A stretch of 37,409 nt of DNA from Paenibacillus sp. YN15. Its GTDB lineage: Bacteria; Bacillota; Bacilli; Paenibacillales; NBRC-103111. How positions within the stretch are numbered: the stretch's first letter is position 1; every line of letters begins with the position of its first letter. Below the pieces are notes generated by a model. The model had not been told where the DNA came from, searched no databases, and saw only the letters and a list, made by a program, of their open reading frames with translations. A program made the translations under genes and the position numbers. Positions 34,177 to 37,409 of this stretch are shown here, one piece after another. The stretch is taken from the NCBI RefSeq assembly GCF_003285005.1, contig NZ_QMFA01000009.1, positions 1 to 37,409 on the forward strand. Reading direction: 5' to 3'.

Positions 34177-34206
34177 TTTTTAATATTCTGTAAATTCACT
34201 TATAAT
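34177..34206 (+). promoter_or_regulatory. Possible promoter for a non-coding transcript
   Basis: TATAAT at 34201-34206 follows a very A/T-rich stretch. The -35 box at 34178-34183 (TTTTAA) is weak. Transcription from here would run through the tandem units to the terminator at 34651. Confidence 0.4.
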
Positions 34207-34313
34207 ACAAGTACACCGACGGCATCCAGTTGGAGGACAAGCCCGAGGTGAACCGCTCTTCTTTTTTGGAGGAGAAACAAAAATCAAGAGAGGAGAGAGC
34301 CCCGATGATCTAG
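34206..34313 (+). pseudogene. Protein-like open frame without start codon
   Basis: After a stop at 34203, the frame reads 35 codons to TAG at 34311-34313. The sense (YTDGIQLEDKPEVN, then SFLEEKQKSREERAPMI) looks like the charged C-terminus of a real protein, yet there is no upstream ATG. A GTG at 34242 with GGAGG ten bases before it could start a peptide of about 23 residues. I do not recognise a parent gene. It could equally be chance. Confidence 0.25.
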
Positions 34314-34314
34314 G

Positions 34315-34397
34315 TTAGCGATGCATACCGGAGTTCAGCTGTAACCGGCAGGACGGAAGTGACACCGTTTTGGGGAACAGACTGAGGTATGCGGGAA
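34315..34397 (+). repeat. Structured unit, copy 1
   Basis: Blocks in order: TTAGCGATGCATACCGGA, GACGGAAGTGACACCGTT, GGTATGCGGGAA. The second copy begins 167 bases later and keeps these blocks with small changes. Confidence 0.55.
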
Positions 34398-34481
34398 TCC
34401 AACTTCCCATGGATTTGGCAATCCCATTCTCGAAGCAAGGGATGTTCTTGCGAGGAAAGAGGGCGATTCCAATGGAAAGGG

Positions 34482-34564
34482 TAAGCGAAGCGTACGGATA
34501 CGGTGAGGCACGCCTGGAGTGACGGAAGTGACAACGTTGCTCGTGATCGCCGGGTACGCGGGAA
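34482..34564 (+). repeat. Structured unit, copy 2
   Basis: Blocks in order: TAAGCGAAGCGTACGGAT, GACGGAAGTGACAACGTT, GGTACGCGGGAA. The middle block is shifted by eight bases relative to copy 1, while both ends keep the same 167-base offset, so the unit is of equal length in both. Confidence 0.55.
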
Positions 34565-34650
34565 CGCAAGACCAATTGAAAAACAATTACCATGTCAAGG
34601 CCGTGGATTGTTGCTGGAGGAAATGATTGAATTGAATAGCGTGTTACGCA

Positions 34651-34695
34651 AAAAATCCCCGTAGCCCGGTTGATCAGGCGGCGGGGATTTTTCTT
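34651..34695. terminator. Bidirectional terminator
   Basis: AAAAATCCCCG (34651-34661) pairs with CGGGGATTTTT (34682-34692). On the minus strand TTTTTT follows, ending the orphan lipoprotein gene; on the plus strand it would end the candidate RNA. Confidence 0.85.
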
Positions 34696-34709
34696 GTGGG
34701 GCTCAAGCT

Positions 34710-36218
34710 TTATTTCTTGGACTCCTTATAGGAGGCATTGTATTCTTCAATAATTTTGTTGCCGCCGTCATTCTTCCATTTATCCACGGCTTTTTGGAAC
34801 CCGGCTGCATCAATATCGCCTACCATGTATTTATAGGTGGCATCCTTGATGATGTCTTGGAGAATCGCACCCTTTTCTGTATATGTCTGTGAATCAAGGG
34901 AGTTAGTGGGATTCTGGACGGCGAACTTCACTGCAGCATCAGAGAGCTGCACCGCTTTCTCCTGGGTCTTCAGGGTGTAGTAGGTGGGCAGGATGTTGGT
35001 GGAATCCGCAAGCGCTACAGTCAGATAAGCTTTTTGCTCCTTCTCCAGCAGCTTGGCATCGGTAACCGGTTGAACCTTGCCTTCCACCAGCTTGTAATGC
35101 TCGTTTTCAACGCCATATTTCAACAGATTGGCAATTTCCGGGCTGAAGAACTTGTCATAGAAGGCAAGGATTTTCTTCAGCTCAGCTTCGGATTTAACCG
35201 CCGATTTGGGGAAAACCACCAGGGTGCCGTAACCGGGAATGCCCCAGGTAGAAGCGGTTTTTTGGGTGGAGCTGGTGATTTGGTTGACTACGTCATACAC
35301 AGCCGCTTTGTTATTGGCTTCGGTTTTTTGCTGCAGGGTTTGCACGTCATGCATGGAACCGACGTACATGCCGGAAGCGCCGGTATACATCAGGTTCTGC
35401 TGGTCCGTCTTGCTGGTAACCGGGAAGTCCTGGTTGATCAGGCCTTCGGTGCGCAGCTTCTTGATGAAGTTCATAGTGTCCATATAGCCTTGGGTCATGA
35501 ACTCGGGAACAAGCTTGCCATCTACAAGTCCCCAACCGTTGGGGGTTCCAAAATAGGCGGACAATGTTTTGAAGGAGCCGTAGATCAGGTCGTTGCGGTC
35601 TGCCAGCGGGATGGTTTTGCCGCCGCCCAGGTTGGCTTCCTTGAACTTCTTCAGCATGTTGTAGATATCGTCGGTAGTTTTTGGCTCAGCCAGGCCCAGC
35701 TTGTCGGCCCAGTCTTTGCGGTAAATAATGCCTTGCCGGGCAATGGGGCGCTCCTGGTACAGGGAATAAATTTTGCCGCCGACCTTGGTATTTTCCAACA
35801 CTTCGGGGTTCAGGTTTTTCAGGTTCGGATAATCCTTCAGATATGGTCCAATTTCCCAGAACTGCCCGTCTTTCAGCGTTTGTCTCAGCAAGACGAAGGA
35901 GGCTTGGTTCTTGAGATAAACCGCTTGCGGGAGGGAGCCCGTAGCCAATGCAGCCTGGAACTTTTCATCGTAGGAGCCGTCGGGCACCCATTGGAACGTG
36001 ATGTCGCTGTTGGTTTTTTGCTCCAGCAGCTTTTCCAGCTTGTCGGAGGGAACCTCAGGCGTGGACAGGTTCGCCATAATGGTGAGCTTCAGCGGAGTGT
36101 TATCCACTGTAGGAGCTGGAGAGCTTGTGCTCCCGCTGCTGCTGCCTGAGCCTTTGCCGCAGCCTGCCGCCACCACGGACAGAGCCATCAGCGTAATTGC
36201 AATTGTTTTCTTGTTCAT
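34710..36218 (-). CDS. Orphan sugar-binding lipoprotein (LplA-like)
   Basis: A 502-aa extracellular binding protein. The signal peptide ends in the lipobox VVAAGC, with Cys20 as lipidation site, followed by a Ser/Gly linker. The mature protein reads as a CUT1-type binding protein (LEQKTNSDITFQWVPDG, GIIYRKDWADKLGLAEPKT). No permease or ATPase gene is adjacent in this window, so it is an orphan unless they lie to the left of another locus. The start at 36218 follows GGGGAGG by ten bases; a GTG three bases upstream of it has better spacing. A LacI-type palindrome overlaps its promoter, suggesting repression lifted by a sugar. Confidence 0.9.
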   Translation of the reverse strand: MNKKTIAITLMALSVVAAGCGKGSGSSSGSTSSPAPTVDNTPLKLTIMANLSTPEVPSDKLEKLLEQKTNSDITFQWVPDGSYDEKFQAALATGSLPQAVYLKNQASFVLLRQTLKDGQFWEIGPYLKDYPNLKNLNPEVLENTKVGGKIYSLYQERPIARQGIIYRKDWADKLGLAEPKTTDDIYNMLKKFKEANLGGGKTIPLADRNDLIYGSFKTLSAYFGTPNGWGLVDGKLVPEFMTQGYMDTMNFIKKLRTEGLINQDFPVTSKTDQQNLMYTGASGMYVGSMHDVQTLQQKTEANNKAAVYDVVNQITSSTQKTASTWGIPGYGTLVVFPKSAVKSEAELKKILAFYDKFFSPEIANLLKYGVENEHYKLVEGKVQPVTDAKLLEKEQKAYLTVALADSTNILPTYYTLKTQEKAVQLSDAAVKFAVQNPTNSLDSQTYTEKGAILQDIIKDATYKYMVGDIDAAGFQKAVDKWKNDGGNKIIEEYNASYKESKK

Positions 36219-36244
36219 CACATAAAATCCTCCCCGAAATATCG

Positions 36245-36265
36245 TTGCAAACGTTTGCAATTATA
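36245..36265 (-). promoter_or_regulatory. LacI/GalR-type operator overlapping the -10 box
   Basis: TTGCAAACGTTTGCAA (36245-36260) is a perfect 16-base palindrome with the central CG typical of LacI/GalR and CcpA sites. A TATAAT on the minus strand occupies 36260-36265, touching the operator, so binding would block transcription of the lipoprotein gene. It departs from the catabolite (cre) consensus at two symmetric positions, so a local LacI-type repressor is likelier than CcpA. Confidence 0.7.
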
Positions 36266-36385
36266 TATATTTGCTATGCCGAAAGAAATTCCTCTTTTTT
36301 TGACTTCTTAAAAATTTCTTAAGACGGATTTCTGAAGGTGCAAAGCGGAAGTGGCTTTTTTTGCCGCGGCGGATTCAAATTTTGG

Positions 36386-36414
36386 TTGACATTCGGAAGA
36401 AATCAAGGGACAAT
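36386..36414 (+). promoter_or_regulatory. Sigma-A promoter of the HExxH protein gene
   Basis: Perfect TTGACA (36386-36391), 17-base spacer, GACAAT (36409-36414). Confidence 0.65.
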
Positions 36415-36464
36415 ATTCCTTGTTGACCAAAAAAATGAAACTTCTTGGCAGTAAGGAGGCAGCC

Positions 36465-37235
36465 GTGAAAAAAATCATACTTCGTTTTGTGGCGCTGGGA
36501 TGTGCATGTGTGCTTGCCGGTTTGTTATATACACAGTTTAAACCATATTCATTTTCTTATACGCTGGAGTCGGAACATTTTTCGTTTTATTATACGAAGG
36601 CGGATAAAAGCTCCATTGATCAGATCCGGGACCGGCTGGAGGAAAACTACGGCAGGATTGTGCAGGATTTGGCTCCGCCGTCCATGCCCAAGGTTAAGGT
36701 GAGAATTTATCCGAATCTGGCGGACTTTCATAAGGAGATTGACCGGAAAGACGCAGGCAATTGGCTGGTGGGGATTGCAGAGAGCAATGACGAAATGCGG
36801 ATGGTGTCGCCCAATGACCCGGAGTCCGGCCAATCCTTTGAGAGCATTCTGAAGGTGGCTGTACATGAGTTTACTCATGTTGTCACGTTTAATCTGACGG
36901 CGTATCCCAGCCCGTCCGTGAACTGGCTGTATGAGAGTATCGCCTGTTATGAAGCGGGGCAGTTCACAGATCCGAAAGATGTGGTGCATCTGTCGGGAGG
37001 AAGGTATCCGACTTTGGCGCAATTAAACAGCGGCAGTGGAAACCTCAACATATATAGTGTTGGTTACGTCATGATTGAGTATATCCGAGACACCTGGGGG
37101 ATGTCGGCGGTCCGGGAGCTGATTACAAGCTCCGGCAACCTTCCTGCTGTGCTGGGGAAGACGGCGGAGGAATTTGAGAAGGGCTGGCAGGACTATGTTC
37201 AGGCGAAATACCTCAACCCCAAAAAGCAATCCTAA
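36465..37235 (+). CDS. Membrane-anchored metalloprotease-like protein (peptidase MA type)
   Basis: A 256-aa protein with an N-terminal signal anchor (about residues 3-22) and an extracellular gluzincin domain. The zinc motif HEFTHVV is complete, and the downstream helix NWLYESIACYEA supplies a candidate third ligand Glu. The order of these parts and the VRIYPNLADFHK start of the domain match the peptidase_MA-like group of exported Firmicute proteins. The substrate is unknown; cell-surface protein turnover is plausible. The GTG at 36465 is used because AAGGAGG lies five bases before it; upstream TTG and ATG codons (36420, 36435) lack a site. A terminator follows. Confidence 0.82.
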   Translation: MKKIILRFVALGCACVLAGLLYTQFKPYSFSYTLESEHFSFYYTKADKSSIDQIRDRLEENYGRIVQDLAPPSMPKVKVRIYPNLADFHKEIDRKDAGNWLVGIAESNDEMRMVSPNDPESGQSFESILKVAVHEFTHVVTFNLTAYPSPSVNWLYESIACYEAGQFTDPKDVVHLSGGRYPTLAQLNSGSGNLNIYSVGYVMIEYIRDTWGMSAVRELITSSGNLPAVLGKTAEEFEKGWQDYVQAKYLNPKKQS

Positions 37236-37271
37236 AAAAACCGGTCTTGCCTATGGCAAGGCCGGTTTTTT
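37236..37271 (+). terminator. Terminator of the HExxH protein gene
   Basis: CCGGTCTTGCC (37241-37251) pairs with GGCAAGGCCGG (37255-37265), preceded by A-run and followed by six T. The left flank overlaps the stop codon. Confidence 0.9.
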
Positions 37272-37324
37272 GCAATACCCGGAAGGGGACTGGCCGTCGA
37301 TGGTTGCGGGGGAGAGGGGGGATG

Positions 37325-37409
37325 GCTGCGGACCGAGCGTCCGTTATTTTCCGCATTTGGCCCTTTTATTGATTTTCACGGACACACCATTCGTTATTTC
37401 GCTCCAGAA
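37325..37409. repeat. Possible intergenic repeat fragment at the right edge
   Basis: The last 85 bases contain CGTCCGTTATTT and, 50 bases on, CATTCGTTATTT, with no ORF. The pattern of short repeats with about 50-base spacing recalls the repeats at 13931-14120. The window ends inside it. Confidence 0.35.

Larger units (their letters stand above)
34213..34695 (+). ncRNA. Candidate structured non-coding RNA
   Basis: A possible promoter (34177-34206), no plus-strand ORF after 34313, two copies of a structured unit (34315-34397 and 34482-34564) and a good terminator (34651-34692) fit a transcript of about 480 bases. The copies share an end-closing helix whose sequence changes but still pairs: GCATACC with GGTATGC in copy one and GCGTAC with GTACGC in copy two. 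This is no known RNA that I recognise; it is not RNase P, SRP RNA, tmRNA or 6S by their marker motifs. Confidence 0.35.
33956..34709. other. Long gene-poor region
   Basis: Some 750 bases between the DUF421 gene and the orphan lipoprotein gene. It holds an AT-rich stretch with TATAAT, a short open frame without a start (34206-34313), two diverged copies of an 83-base structured unit, and a bidirectional terminator. No gene with a convincing start is seen on either strand. Confidence 0.6.

Noticed and set aside
34310-34593. Three overlapping minus-strand open frames of 74-92 codons
   Set aside because: All three frames being open at once is a sign of base composition, not coding. None has a ribosome site, and the region is better explained by the structured tandem units.
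34213-34695. RNase P RNA, tmRNA, SRP RNA or 6S RNA in the structured region
   Set aside because: The hallmark sequences of these RNAs are missing. GAGGAAAGA at 34451 only partly resembles the RNase P core, and its surroundings do not fit.
1-37409. CRISPR arrays, tRNA, rRNA, prophage or transposase genes
   Set aside because: No regularly spaced direct repeats of CRISPR type, no tRNA or rRNA signatures and no transposase or phage proteins were seen.

Overview
The window looks like chromosome of a Paenibacillus-type Firmicute. Proteins read as Gram-positive sporeformer orthologues: a Bacillus-like Fur, an AbrB-type regulator, an RsbV/RsbW/SigB cluster, LplB/YtcP-type sugar permeases with YesN/YesM-type regulators, and lipoproteins with lipoboxes. 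Shine-Dalgarno sites are strong (AGGAGG), base composition is moderately GC-rich, and intergenic repeats are frequent. No rRNA, tRNA, phage or CRISPR was seen.

Layout. 1-2870: fur behind a promoter carrying a PerR-box-like palindrome, an aldo/keto reductase with a ferredoxin-like tail, and an AbrB-family regulator. 2915-6701 (minus): an alpha-glycosidase, glgC and an SDR dehydrogenase, probably one operon. 6846-17141: a sigma-B stress locus. It holds a REC-PP2C phosphatase (RsbY-like), a membrane hybrid kinase (RsbK-like), a second soluble REC-kinase, a 39-residue ORF, a general stress protein 17M homologue, an unknown exported protein, a repeat-rich spacer, dps, a DUF948-like membrane protein, and rsbV-rsbW-sigB. 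17226-27847: a YesN/YesM-type two-component system, a CUT1 ABC importer (two permeases and a lipoprotein) and two FAD oxidoreductases, the second with a discoidin-like C-terminus. 27969-30697: a YtxH-type stress protein behind a near-perfect sigma-B promoter, divergent from a phasin-like protein and an AarF/UbiB kinase-like protein. 30770-33955: the UPF0237/UPF0210 pair, an unknown protein and a DUF421 membrane protein. 33956-34709: a gene-poor stretch with two diverged copies of an approximately 83-base unit between a possible promoter and a terminator. 34710-37235: an orphan sugar-binding lipoprotein under a LacI-type operator and a membrane-anchored HExxH protein.

How it fits together. The kinases and REC-PP2C protein probably sense stress and dephosphorylate RsbV. 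RsbV then binds RsbW and frees SigB. Candidate SigB promoters with a shared GTTTCA -35 box lie before dps, before the rsb operon and before the ytxH-type gene. The YesMN-type pair probably controls uptake of an oligosaccharide that the two FAD enzymes may oxidise; the substrate is unknown. The points most worth a second look are the tandem structured element near 34.3-34.6 kb, the transporter/oxidoreductase locus, the complete sigma-B phosphorelay locus, and two TA-flanked MITE-like elements.
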